Below, one piece after another: positions 8,737 to 17,527 of a stretch of 64,000 bases of DNA. The notes beneath the pieces were generated by a model. That model made no database searches. It was not told the DNA's origin and worked only from the letters and a program-made list of their open reading frames with translations. The stretch is from Thermohalobaculum sp039027855 (GTDB lineage: Bacteria > Pseudomonadota > Alphaproteobacteria > Rhodobacterales > Rhodobacteraceae): positions 9,082 to 73,081 of the forward strand of contig JBCCJI010000019.1 of assembly GCA_039027855.1 (NCBI GenBank). The letters run 5' to 3'. The first letter of the stretch is position 1. Every line of letters starts with the position of its first letter. The translations under genes and the position numbers were made by a program.

Positions 8737-8768
8737 AACCTGGTAGCGGCGACAGGCGGGAGGATCGG

Positions 8769-8909
8769 ATGACGAAGCCATGGGTCGGCTGGCTGGGTTT
8801 TGCCGTGCTCGCCGTGGTGGTGCTCGTCTCCTCTTGCCAGGCGATGGGGGCCACCATCCCGCCGTCTGATACTTTCGAAGGCCCCAAGCCCATGGGCGTG
8901 AACCCGTGA
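8769..8909 (+). CDS. small lipoprotein-like peptide, 46 residues
   Basis: ATG 8769 has GGGAGG 5 bases upstream and opens a 46-residue frame: a hydrophobic segment (WVGWLGFAVLAVVVLVSSC) with a lipobox-like VSSC, then a short polar tail ending in GPKPMGVNP. The stop TGA overlaps the GTG start of xpaC, implying translational coupling. I do not recognise a family. The strong ribosome-binding site, lipobox and coupling make it a credible gene. It may be a membrane-anchored accessory to XpaC/TelA, which is inference. Confidence 0.65.
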   Translation: MTKPWVGWLGFAVLAVVVLVSSCQAMGATIPPSDTFEGPKPMGVNP

Positions 8910-9823
8910 GTGCTCGGCGTTTCGGAGGCGCGCATTCGCCGGACCCTGCAACCCGTGCCGCGTCGAGCCTGCCGCGCCGGCGCTCGCCTTCGGTGCGGCG
9001 CGAGGCGCTCCGCCTCGATGTGCGCGCGCGGCTCATGTATGTCCTCCCGCTGCCTCTCCTGTTCGCGACGTTCTGGGACATCCTCTCGGGGGATCTCGCG
9101 GGAACGGCACGCGCCGTTCTTGCGCTGGCGCTGCTGATGGGCGGGGCCTTCATGCTGAACGAGGGGCAGAAGGCGCACCGGGCCTACGCTGCCCGCGCCG
9201 TAGCCCGCCGGCCGGCGATCCCGCGCAAGATCATCGCCGCCGTGCTGACCGGGCTCGGCGTCGGTGTGGCACAGATCGCGGGCGCCACGCCCGACCCCTT
9301 CGTGGCGGCGGGCTTTGGCGCGGTCGCGCTGGTCGCCCATCTCGCGGCATTTGGCATCGATCCGCTCACCAATAAGGGCATCGATCTGACCGATGCGGTG
9401 ATCGACCGCGTCGCCCATGCGCTGGACGAGGGCGAGCGGCTGCTGCGCGAGATCCATGACGACGCTAGGAAGATCGGTGACGGTCAGATCACCGAGCAGC
9501 TTGCCTCGCTCGGTGACGAAGTCCGCGCCATGCTGCGCCGGGTTGAGGCCGATCCCCGCGATCTGGATCGCGCGCGGCGCTATCTCTCGGTGCATCTTGT
9601 TGGCGCCCACGAGGCGACGCGCAAATATGCCGAGACGCTGGCAAGCGACGAAACCGCGGCCGAAGACCCGCGATTGCGCGCCGATTACGTCAGCCTGATC
9701 ACCGAGCTTGAGCAGAGTTTCCAGCGCGGCCGGGCCTCGATGCTCGGCGAGGATCGTACCGATCTTGAGATCGAGATCGAGGTCCTGCGCGACCGTATGG
9801 GACGCGAGCGCGCCGTGCGCTAG
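8906..9823 (+). CDS. XpaC-family (5-bromo-4-chloroindolyl phosphate hydrolysis) membrane protein
   Basis: The 305-residue protein has two central hydrophobic segments (about residues 45-80 and 110-150), followed by a long charged helical C-terminal half (for example ALDEGERLLREIHDDARKIG). This arrangement matches the XpaC/halogen-hydrol family, which commonly lies next to TelA. Biochemical function is unknown; the name comes from a screening phenotype in Bacillus. The GTG start at 8906 overlaps the upstream lipoprotein stop. telA follows after about 120 bases. Together they belong to the tellurite-resistance/membrane-stress gene network described in comparative genomics. Confidence 0.8.
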   Translation: MSARRFGGAHSPDPATRAASSLPRRRSPSVRREALRLDVRARLMYVLPLPLLFATFWDILSGDLAGTARAVLALALLMGGAFMLNEGQKAHRAYAARAVARRPAIPRKIIAAVLTGLGVGVAQIAGATPDPFVAAGFGAVALVAHLAAFGIDPLTNKGIDLTDAVIDRVAHALDEGERLLREIHDDARKIGDGQITEQLASLGDEVRAMLRRVEADPRDLDRARRYLSVHLVGAHEATRKYAETLASDETAAEDPRLRADYVSLITELEQSFQRGRASMLGEDRTDLEIEIEVLRDRMGRERAVR

Positions 9824-9946
9824 GCTCGCCAAATGGTTCCCACCCGACGGCTCACGCCAAACGGCTCACACCAAGACACCACGCACCAGACAGCCCCCTC
9901 TCAACCGAACGCCCGACCTCAGACGGCAGATGCAGCGGAGACGCCG

Positions 9947-11173
9947 ATGTCCGACAGCACGAAGACCGAGACGCCCACCGCCGAGATCATCCCGCCCGAG
10001 ATGGCCATCGAGATCGAGGAAGCGACCAAGCCGGTGCGCGAGATCCGCACCGAGGTCGTGCCCATCGACATGGCGGATGCCGAGGAGCGGGCCGAGATCG
10101 AGAAACGCCTGACCGAGCTCGACATCACCGACACCACCTCGATCGTAAAGTTTGGCTCGGCCGCGCAGACCAAGCTGACCGAGATCTCGGACTCGATGCT
10201 CGAGGGCGTGCGCACCAAAGACACCGGCCCCGCCGGCGACAGCCTGCGCGACATGGTTACAACGATCCGCGGCTTCGATACCTCCGAACTTGACCCCAAT
10301 GCCAAGCAAAGCTGGTGGGACCGTCTACTCGGCCGCGTCACGCCCGTGGCGCAGTTCGTCGCCGAGTACGAGGATGTGCGCGGACAGATCGACAAGATCA
10401 CCGACAACCTGCTGCGCCATGAGACGGTGCTGCTGAAGGACGTGAAGTTCCTCGACCGTCTCTACGACGAGACGCTCGGGTTCTATGACGAGCTCGGTCT
10501 CTACATCTCCGCCGGTGAGGCCAAGCTTGACCGGCTCGACGTCTTCGACATTCCCGAGGCCGAGAAGGCCGCGCAGAATGCCGAGGAGGGCGAGGGCGCC
10601 ATGGCCGCGCAGGGCCTGCGCGATCTGCGCTCGGCGCGCGACGAGCTGGAGCGGCGGGTGCACGACATGAAGCTGACGCGCCAGGTCACGATGCAGTCGC
10701 TGCCCTCGATCCGGCTTGTGCAGGAGAACGACAAGGCCCTGATCAACAAGATAAACTCCACCATCGTGAACACGATCCCGCTGTGGCGCCAGCAGCTGGC
10801 GCAGTCGGTAACCATCGCGCGCATGGGCGATGCCGCCAAGGCGACACGCGAGGCGACGGACCTGACCAACGAGTTGTTGGAGAAGAACGCCCAGAACCTG
10901 CGCACCGCCAATGCAGAGGTACGCAAGGAGATCGAGCGCGGCGTGTTCGACATCGATGTGGTGAAGCGCGCCAACGCGACGCTGATCGACACCATCGAGG
11001 ACAGCCTGAAGATCGCCGATGAGGGCAAGGCCAAGCGCGCCGCCGCCGAGGCCGAGATCCAGCAGATGGAGGCCGATCTGAAAGCGGCCCTCGCCGCTGC
11101 TTCGGCCCGTCAGCTGAACCCGGGCGGCGACGATGGCACCGGCGACAACGCCGGGCAGGTACCTCAAGGCTGA
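9947..11173 (+). CDS. telA: TelA-family toxic anion resistance protein
   Basis: The 408-residue soluble, largely coiled-coil protein belongs to the TelA/KlaA family, linked to tellurite and other toxic-agent resistance. Recognisable stretches include WWDRLLGRVTPV near residue 125, DKITDNLLRHETVLLKDVKF, and NALI-type segments before QQLAQSVTIARMGDAAKATR. ATG 9947 has GGAG upstream; an earlier in-frame ATG at 9833 would add 38 low-complexity residues. It sits directly after xpaC, the usual partner. The molecular mechanism is not established. A strong hairpin follows the stop. Confidence 0.9.
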   Translation: MSDSTKTETPTAEIIPPEMAIEIEEATKPVREIRTEVVPIDMADAEERAEIEKRLTELDITDTTSIVKFGSAAQTKLTEISDSMLEGVRTKDTGPAGDSLRDMVTTIRGFDTSELDPNAKQSWWDRLLGRVTPVAQFVAEYEDVRGQIDKITDNLLRHETVLLKDVKFLDRLYDETLGFYDELGLYISAGEAKLDRLDVFDIPEAEKAAQNAEEGEGAMAAQGLRDLRSARDELERRVHDMKLTRQVTMQSLPSIRLVQENDKALINKINSTIVNTIPLWRQQLAQSVTIARMGDAAKATREATDLTNELLEKNAQNLRTANAEVRKEIERGVFDIDVVKRANATLIDTIEDSLKIADEGKAKRAAAEAEIQQMEADLKAALAAASARQLNPGGDDGTGDNAGQVPQG

Positions 11174-11180
11174 GAGAACG

Positions 11181-11208
11181 AGCGGGCGTCCAGTCTCTGG
11201 CGCCCGCT
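11181..11208 (+). terminator. strong hairpin after telA
   Basis: AGCGGGCG-CCAG pairs with CTGG-CGCCCGCT (12 bp with one bulged T, loop of three) starting 8 bases after the telA stop. No T-tract follows, so it may act as a Rho-dependent or mRNA 3'-stabilising structure. The rest of the 413-base gap 11174-11586 holds a second inverted repeat (CTGCCTA...TAGGCAG, about 11347-11375) and no gene. Confidence 0.5.
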
Positions 11209-11553
11209 GGTCCTTTGCCGCTGCCGCACCACCGAAGGCGCCACGCCCAGTTGCCGATCCGGCTGCAGCCTCGCCGCAAGCCACGGGCAGCGCCCGACGG
11301 CCTTGGACGCAGGCCGGCAGCCGCTTCTGACGCGCACCTTCTGAAACTGCCTAAGGCTTTTCGCTAGGCTAGGCAGGGATGCGCGCCACCAGAGATCGGG
11401 CAAAGTGCGCTCACAACTCGACCAGCAGAGACCCCGCAAATCGCACCGTGGCGACCAGCCGCGGTTCCGCTAAGCTTAAGCCAGGGCCGCGACACCCGGC
11501 GCTTGGAAGGTTGCAGTTCTGAACTAGGCAGGCGGCGCGGCGCGCGGCATTTT

Positions 11554-11571
11554 ATGGAAGCTGTTTTCAAA
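11554..11571. promoter_or_regulatory. second copy of the 4562 palindrome-like motif
   Basis: Read on the minus strand this is TTTGAAAACAGCTTCCAT, identical at 15 of 18 positions to the sequence at 4562-4579. It lies in an AT-rich patch only 16 bases upstream of the DUF805 start, so it could overlap a promoter or serve as operator. Symmetry is weaker than in the first copy. Confidence 0.35.
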
Positions 11572-11586
11572 TTGTGAGGTCGCACC

Positions 11587-12030
11587 ATGATGGGTCCAGC
11601 CGAAGCCATCGGCCACTGTCTCTCGCGCTACACCGGTTTTGCGGGCCGGGCGGGCCAGGCCGAGTTCTGGTGGTTCGCCGGTTTCGTCCTTCTGTTCGCC
11701 GTGCTGTTCAGCCAACTTGAGACCATGCTCGGGTTCGAGGCGCTGTTCGGCATGCCCGCCGCCGCGCAGCCGCAACCCGGCTTCGAACCGCTCTTTGTCT
11801 GGGAGGCGCCGGGCCCCGTCGTCACCGTCTGGATGGCGGCGATGGCGCTGCCCTTCCTCGCGGTCGGCGCGCGCCGCCTGCAGGACCGTGGGATGGAGCG
11901 GACCTGGCTCGTGCTCTGGGTTGTGCCCATCGCGGGGTGGCTGGTGCTCGCCGCGATCCTCAGCCTCGGCGGTGACGAGGTGGAGAACGAATACGGCATG
12001 CCGCCAGAGGGCACCGTTCCCGGCGAGTGA
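11587..12030 (+). CDS. DUF805 family membrane protein
   Basis: The 147-residue inner-membrane protein begins with AIGHCLSRYTGFAGRAGQAEFWWF, the conserved amphipathic entry of DUF805, followed by three or four hydrophobic segments. The conserved GARRLQDRG motif lies between segments two and three (family consensus RRLHDxG). Function is unknown. ATG 11587 is preceded by GAGGTCG; ATG 11590 is equally possible. The AT-rich upstream region with the palindrome-like motif is the likely promoter. The gene is convergent with the SRAP gene. Confidence 0.88.
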   Translation: MMGPAEAIGHCLSRYTGFAGRAGQAEFWWFAGFVLLFAVLFSQLETMLGFEALFGMPAAAQPQPGFEPLFVWEAPGPVVTVWMAAMALPFLAVGARRLQDRGMERTWLVLWVVPIAGWLVLAAILSLGGDEVENEYGMPPEGTVPGE

Positions 12031-12117
12031 GCGCGCACGGCGCGAGACCGCAGACGGCGTGGCGAAGGAAGCCGCTGCAAGGCGGCGCGCACCGATCCTA
12101 GAGGACGCCCGCACCAG

Positions 12118-12993
12118 CTACAGGCCGAGCCCCACGGGCTCCACGAGGTCGGGAGTGTCGTTTCTCACCTGCCCGACTGCGGTGTCGACCTCATAGAGCT
12201 GGGTTAGTACGTCGGGGATCGGCGCCATCATCCGCTGATCCTCTGGCGACGGGCCGGCCAGCCACCCATCGAAATCCGCCTCGTCGAGCACGACGGGGCT
12301 GCGGGGGTGCAGATGGCGTGTGGATGGGCCCGCCGCCGTCGTCAGGATGGTGGCGGTCAGCATCTCGGTCTCGTCCAACACCGCCCGCGACCAGACACCC
12401 GCGAAACAGAGGCCCGGCCGGTTGGTGCGGCGGGTGATGAACCACGGCGTCTTGGCCCCCGCCTTGCCGGTCCATTCGAAGTACCCGGCGGCCGGGATCA
12501 GACAGCGCCCACTGGCGCCCGTCACCGCGCGCGCCGAGCCGCGCCAGGCATCGCGAAACATCGGCTTACCCGCCGCCTCTTCAGAACGGGCGTTGAAGGT
12601 GGTGGCCTTGAAGAGCGCCATGGGCTTGCGCCACCAGGTCGGGACCAGACCCCAGCGCGCCCGTGCCACCCGCCGTGGCCCCGCCCCTGCTTCGCCTTCC
12701 GCCCGCCCCTGCGGCAGGATTATGGCGATCGACTGGGTCGGTGCGATGTTCCAACTTGGGGCAGGCCAGGCACCCGCCGGCATCGCCGCCAGCACCTGCC
12801 CTGCCCCCGAATGCTCGCCCGCCACCCGAAGAGGTGCCGCCTCGGCGCTCGCGCCACCACCCGCGCGGTCGATATGATCAGGAGCCGGGCCCTGCTCCAC
12901 CCAGTCCGGCGCTGCCGCGTCACGTTCGATTCGCAGCCAGTCCGCGGTATCGGCATCTCCGGCGATCAGGGCGCTCGCAAATCGACCGCACAT
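12118..12993 (-). CDS. SRAP-domain protein (YedK/HMCES family)
   Basis: HMCES/YedK proteins form a covalent thiazolidine link between Cys2 and abasic sites in single-stranded DNA, shielding them from cleavage. The 291-residue product begins MCGRF, so Cys2 is in place, and contains NIAPTQ, NARSE, GRCLIPAAGYFEW and the late HLHPRSPVVL segment with the active-site His. It carries an insertion of roughly 60 residues after MCGRFASALI rich in Ala, Asp and Gly, before SWNIAPT. No SOS box was identified. The gene is divergent from the DUF2927 pair. Confidence 0.92.
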   Translation of the reverse strand: MCGRFASALIAGDADTADWLRIERDAAAPDWVEQGPAPDHIDRAGGGASAEAAPLRVAGEHSGAGQVLAAMPAGAWPAPSWNIAPTQSIAIILPQGRAEGEAGAGPRRVARARWGLVPTWWRKPMALFKATTFNARSEEAAGKPMFRDAWRGSARAVTGASGRCLIPAAGYFEWTGKAGAKTPWFITRRTNRPGLCFAGVWSRAVLDETEMLTATILTTAAGPSTRHLHPRSPVVLDEADFDGWLAGPSPEDQRMMAPIPDVLTQLYEVDTAVGQVRNDTPDLVEPVGLGL

Positions 12994-13130
12994 GGCACTC
13001 TTCCCGTATCGGTTGTGTCAGATCGGTTCTGTTCACGCATGGTTGAACGCGGCTGTTCCCTGCGGCGCCATCCCCTGTCTAGACTGAAGCCATCCAAGGC
13101 GTCGCCCCCCACGGCCACCGGAGTGAGAGC

Positions 13131-14171
13131 ATGATCCGCGCTGAGCGCAAAGAGCCCAGCAAGGCGCCGTCGCGATGGCCGGCGACGACGGCAGCGGCCA
13201 AGCGCGCCAGATCCGGGACTGGGAGCAGGACGCAAACACGGGCGCGAAGCCGAGCACGACCCTTGGCGCGAACCCTCGGACTGCGGACCGTGGCGCTGGC
13301 CGCAGTCGCCATGCTCACGGCCTGCGCCACCCCGCGCGAGCGCATCGACTGGGTCGCCTATGAGGCATCGCTCCGCTCGATCGGCGATCTGCGCACCGAA
13401 ACCGCGCCTGTCGACGCACCTTTTTCCAACGACGACTTGGTGCGCAATTTCGCGCGGATCGCACTCCGCCACGAGGCGGATATCCGCCAGGCGGGCTCGG
13501 ACAGCAATGCGCGCCCCAACCCGCTGCAACGCTGGGAGGGCCCGATCCGCTACAGCCTGCTCGGCGAAGGGGCCACCGCCGAGGATCTGGACGAGATCGA
13601 CACGCTGATGGCGCGCGTCGGCGCGCTCACCGGGCTCGAGGTCTCTCCCACGAGCATCGGCTCAAATCTGATCGTGTTGATCACCAAGCCCGGCGAACGG
13701 CGGGGCATCCAGGCGGTGCTGTCAGAGCATCACCCCGCCCTCGGCCAGAGCTTCGCGCTCTGGCGTGACAACCCGGAGATCGTCTGCGCCGCCACCAATC
13801 TGATCGCCGAACGTAACCGCCACGAGATCATCTTCGGCGTGATCATGATCGGGGACGAGGTGCGCGGGCTGTTGCGCCAATCCTGTTTGCACGAAGAGAT
13901 CATCCAGGCGCTCGGCCTCGGCAATGATCATCCCGCCGTCAGGCCCTCGATCTTCAACGACGATGAGGAGTTCGCGCTTCTCACGCTGCATGACGAATGG
14001 CTTGTCCGCCTGCTTTACGACCGCCGCCTGCGGCTTGGCATGACCGAGCGCGAGGCGGTGCCTGTGTTGCGTCGTATCCTGCCCGGTCTGCGCCCCGACA
14101 CCGTTGTCGGCGACCCCGATCGGGATCTGCCCCCGCCCCATCCGGGGCCTGTTGTCCGGAGTACTTCATGA
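13131..14171 (+). CDS. DUF2927 domain lipoprotein, first copy
   Basis: The 346-residue protein carries a DUF2927 domain: NPLQRWEGPIRYSLLGEG around residue 125, LHEEIIQALGLGNDHP and SIFNDDEEFALLTLHDEWL near the C-terminus. The family is common in Rhodobacterales and of unknown function. HEE/H residues suggest a metallopeptidase-like fold, which is inference. A lipobox LTAC lies about 60 residues from ATG 13131, after an unusually Arg-rich stretch. A TTG at 13263 would give a conventional lipoprotein signal peptide, so the true start is uncertain. The stop overlaps the second DUF2927 gene (ATGA). Confidence 0.8.
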   Translation: MIRAERKEPSKAPSRWPATTAAAKRARSGTGSRTQTRARSRARPLARTLGLRTVALAAVAMLTACATPRERIDWVAYEASLRSIGDLRTETAPVDAPFSNDDLVRNFARIALRHEADIRQAGSDSNARPNPLQRWEGPIRYSLLGEGATAEDLDEIDTLMARVGALTGLEVSPTSIGSNLIVLITKPGERRGIQAVLSEHHPALGQSFALWRDNPEIVCAATNLIAERNRHEIIFGVIMIGDEVRGLLRQSCLHEEIIQALGLGNDHPAVRPSIFNDDEEFALLTLHDEWLVRLLYDRRLRLGMTEREAVPVLRRILPGLRPDTVVGDPDRDLPPPHPGPVVRSTS

Positions 14172-15082
14172 GTGCGTTGCTTGCCCCGTTGGTGTCCCCC
14201 CTTCTCGCCGGCTGGATGGCCGCGGCGTCCTGTACCGGCTGTACCGCCTATCTCGCGGGCGATGCCTGGCAAGGCTACGAGACGACGGCACTCTCGCTCG
14301 GCAAGATGCGGCTGGAACGCGCGCCCGAGGGGCTGCCCGTCTCGCGCCGGGGGCTTGCCGAGAACTTTCGGCGCATCGCCTTCGGCATCGAACACGACGT
14401 GCTCGACCCCGCCGATCCGGCCGTCTCGGATGGCGGTACGCTCCGGCGCTGGCAGCGCCCGGTCCGGGTCAATGTCACCTCTCTCGGTGATGACGCGGAT
14501 GTCCATCGCGACATGGTCTCCGAGGTGGCGAACCGGATCGCCGTGGCCACGCGCCACCCGATACAGGCCGCCACCGCGCAGCATCCGGCCAATCTCGCCG
14601 TCCTGTTCCTGCGGCCCGAGGACTATGGCCCGGCCGGCGATGCACTGCGCAAACGTGCAGGCGGTGGCTGGCTCGCGCGTCAGGTAGAGGCCTTCGGTCG
14701 CGCCCAGCACACCCCGTGTGTGGGCATTTTTCTACATGCGGAAACGCAGGAAGCAGGCCGGCCGGACGAGATCATCTTTGCGCTGGCCCTGATCCGTGCC
14801 GGGCTGCCACCGCGGCTTGGCCGGGCCTGCATCGAGGAAGAGATGGCCCAGGCCATGGGCCTGCCGAACGATGACCCCTATGTGCGGCCCTCGGTCTTCA
14901 ACGACGATCAGGAGTTTGCGCTGCTGACCGGCCATGACGAAGCACTGCTGCGCATCCTCTACGACGCGCGGCTGTCGCCCGGGATGTCCGAGAGCGAGGC
15001 CATGGAGATCGTGCCCGAGATTATCGGTGAGATGGATATCCGCGTCATAAGCGGCCGCGCGCGCATTAACCGAACCCCTTAG
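14168..15082 (+). CDS. DUF2927 domain protein, second copy
   Basis: The 304-residue product has an N-terminal hydrophobic segment (MSALLAPLVSPLLAGWMAAA) with SCTGC, and a DUF2927 domain with LRRWQRPVRVNVTSLGDD, IEEEMAQAMGLPNDDP and SVFNDDQEFALLTGHDEAL. It aligns along its length with the preceding gene, so the two arose by duplication, though they are now well diverged. ATG 14168 overlaps the upstream stop by 4 bases, indicating translational coupling. Both are probably envelope proteins. Function is unknown. Confidence 0.82.
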   Translation: MSALLAPLVSPLLAGWMAAASCTGCTAYLAGDAWQGYETTALSLGKMRLERAPEGLPVSRRGLAENFRRIAFGIEHDVLDPADPAVSDGGTLRRWQRPVRVNVTSLGDDADVHRDMVSEVANRIAVATRHPIQAATAQHPANLAVLFLRPEDYGPAGDALRKRAGGGWLARQVEAFGRAQHTPCVGIFLHAETQEAGRPDEIIFALALIRAGLPPRLGRACIEEEMAQAMGLPNDDPYVRPSVFNDDQEFALLTGHDEALLRILYDARLSPGMSESEAMEIVPEIIGEMDIRVISGRARINRTP

Positions 15083-15154
15083 CCTCGTCGCAATACTGAT
15101 CACGACAGTGTCCCCAAACGGCAAAGCAGGCCGTGTAGGTGGGAGGCGCTTATC

Positions 15155-17359
15155 GTGCCGCGACGGGAACGCGATAACGCTGCGATCAATAGCGCCGCCG
15201 ATGGCGACGTGGCGCGCCCGGAACCACCGGGTGCAAATCAAAGCGCAGAGTTTCAGGCGGCTCAGACCGCCGAGCCGGGCGCAGGGATCGCGCCCGGCGC
15301 CGTCTTCCCCGACGGCCGGGGCATGCTGGATGCGATGATCCACTCGCTCGACCTGCTCTATGCCGATCTGCCCGACGCGGTGCTGATCGCCGATCAAGAG
15401 CGGCGGATCGTCTGGTTGAACGATGCCGTCGAGGGGATGTTCGGCTACACCCGTGGGGAATTGATCGGGCAAAAGACGGCCGTGCTCTATGCCGATCAGG
15501 CCGATTTCGCAGAGACGGGGCGCGAGAGATACAACGCCCGACCCACAGCGGCCCGAAGCCATTACCAAGTGCGCTACCGTCGCTGTTCTGGCGAGATCTT
15601 TGAGAGCGAGACCACCGGTGGCCCGCTGAAGACCCCCGACGGCTCGGTGGCAGGCTTCATCGGTATCATCCGCGATGTGTCGGCCGAGCGCGCCTTCGAC
15701 GACGCGCTCTCGCAATTGTACAGACTGGCCTGGGAACAGTCGCTCAGCACCGACGAGAAGATGACCGCGCTGCTCAAGCTTGGCTGCAACTATCTCGGCA
15801 CCGCAAACGGCGCCATGGTCCGCCTTGAGGGCACAAAGGCCGTGATCCGTCATGTGCGCGACCGCCGAGACAGGCTGCAGCCCGGCGACGCCCTGCCCCT
15901 CGATGACAGCCTCGCCGGCATGGTGATCCGCGGCGACAGGCCCGTGCTCTGCTCCAGCGAAACCCGCGACTGCGGCGCGGTCGACGCGCGCCCGGCCTGC
16001 CAGACCCTGGCGCTGACCGAAGGACCCGTGACCGCGTGGATCGGAGCGCCGCTGATCGTCGAGCAGCAGCTTTATGGCTGCGTCTATTTCTGGACCGCGG
16101 CACCGCGGCGCCCGTTTGCCCGGGCCGAGCGCGAGCTCGCGACATTCATGTCGTCCTGGGTCGGGCACAAACTGTCGCGCCAGGATGCGATGGACCGACT
16201 AGAGACCGCGCGCGCCACCGCAGAAAAAGCGAGCCGGGCCAAGTCGTATTTCCTCGCAGCCCTCAGCCATGACCTGCGCACGCCGTTCACCGCGCTGATC
16301 GGCATGCTGGAACTCATGCGTGTCGAGGAGGACGGGGCCGAGCGTAAAACGCTGCTGGGCCATGCCCATCGCGCCGCCACGACGCTCAGCACGCTGATCG
16401 ACGATATGCTGGATCTCGTGCAGGCCGATGACGGGGGCATGGAGCTGTCGAGCCATCCCATTGCGCTGCAGGCGCTGGTCGAAGAGGTCATGGCGCCCTT
16501 TGCCCCAATCGCTGCCGCGCGCGGCGTGCTGATGGAAAGCCGCATCGCGCCCGGCCTGCCGTCAAAGATCCTGAGCGACCGGCCGCGCCTGCGCCAGGCG
16601 CTGCACAAGCTCGTCTCGAACGCGACCAAGTATACCACCGAGGGCAGCGTCTTGCTGGAGATCGGCCCGGCAGAAAGACCGGGTTTCATGGCGATCACCC
16701 TCACCGACACCGGCATCGGCATCGCGGCGGACGATCAGGCGCGCATCTTCGAGCCCTTCGAGCAGGTCGGTGCAGACAGCGCGCGGCGCGAGACCGGGCT
16801 CGGCCTCGGTCTGCCGCTCTGCCGACGGATCGTGGAGGCGATGGGCGGGCACGTGGCGCTCGTCAGCACACCGGGTGAGGGCAGCCGTTTTCGCATCGAG
16901 ATGCCCTGCCGCCCGGCGAAGAGTGAACGCCAGCCCGCACCGCCCGGCGCGCCCAACAAAACATCGACGCGCCCGCGGCGGATCCTGCTGGCCGAGGACA
17001 ACGCCACCTCGGCACTGCTGCTGAAACGCATGCTCGGCCGCATGGGCCACGACGTGACCCATGTGGGCGATGGGGTCGAGGCAGTCGATGCAGCGGCGGC
17101 CGAGCATTTCGATGTGGGCGTCTTCGACATGCGCATGCCCAATCTCGACGGCCTGTCGGCGATGCACCGCATCCATGCGGCGTCGCCCAGTGATCGCCTG
17201 CCGGTCATCGCGCTCACCGCCGATGGCCGGGCCGAGCGGCGTAGCCGTTACGACGATCCTGGCCTTTCGGCCTTTCTCACCAAGCCGGTCGACTGGGACG
17301 CGCTGGAGGCAGCGATCCAGACCCATGCGCGGGGGACCCAGCACGCCCGCCGCGCATGA
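15155..17359 (+). CDS. PAS-GAF hybrid histidine kinase
   Basis: The 734-residue protein has no membrane segment. Domains in order: PAS (about 70-175, with WLNDAVEGMFGYTRGELIGQ), GAF-like sensor (about 195-325), HisKA with phospho-acceptor His372 in LSHDLRTPF, HATPase with HKLVSNATKYT, DTGIGI and GLGLGLPLC (about 470-585), and a C-terminal receiver (about 609-725) with phospho-Asp658 in VFDMRMPN and the conserved Lys in LTKPVDW. It probably senses a cytoplasmic signal and hands phosphate to an external Hpt protein. GTG 15155 has GGGAGG 9 bases upstream. It follows the DUF2927 pair by 72 bases. Confidence 0.92.
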   Translation: MPRRERDNAAINSAADGDVARPEPPGANQSAEFQAAQTAEPGAGIAPGAVFPDGRGMLDAMIHSLDLLYADLPDAVLIADQERRIVWLNDAVEGMFGYTRGELIGQKTAVLYADQADFAETGRERYNARPTAARSHYQVRYRRCSGEIFESETTGGPLKTPDGSVAGFIGIIRDVSAERAFDDALSQLYRLAWEQSLSTDEKMTALLKLGCNYLGTANGAMVRLEGTKAVIRHVRDRRDRLQPGDALPLDDSLAGMVIRGDRPVLCSSETRDCGAVDARPACQTLALTEGPVTAWIGAPLIVEQQLYGCVYFWTAAPRRPFARAERELATFMSSWVGHKLSRQDAMDRLETARATAEKASRAKSYFLAALSHDLRTPFTALIGMLELMRVEEDGAERKTLLGHAHRAATTLSTLIDDMLDLVQADDGGMELSSHPIALQALVEEVMAPFAPIAAARGVLMESRIAPGLPSKILSDRPRLRQALHKLVSNATKYTTEGSVLLEIGPAERPGFMAITLTDTGIGIAADDQARIFEPFEQVGADSARRETGLGLGLPLCRRIVEAMGGHVALVSTPGEGSRFRIEMPCRPAKSERQPAPPGAPNKTSTRPRRILLAEDNATSALLLKRMLGRMGHDVTHVGDGVEAVDAAAAEHFDVGVFDMRMPNLDGLSAMHRIHAASPSDRLPVIALTADGRAERRSRYDDPGLSAFLTKPVDWDALEAAIQTHARGTQHARRA

Positions 17360-17527
17360 GCACGCCCTATCGAGCCTCTCCCCTTGAGATCGCGGGTCTC
17401 TCCCACCCGGCGGCAGGCGCGGCATCCTGATCGGCGGACGGCGGCACGCCGTCGCGCTTGCCTAGACCGGCGCCGCGTGATCCTTTCCGGTCATCGGCGC
17501 CAGCGCGGTCGTGAGGGAAGGAAGGCG

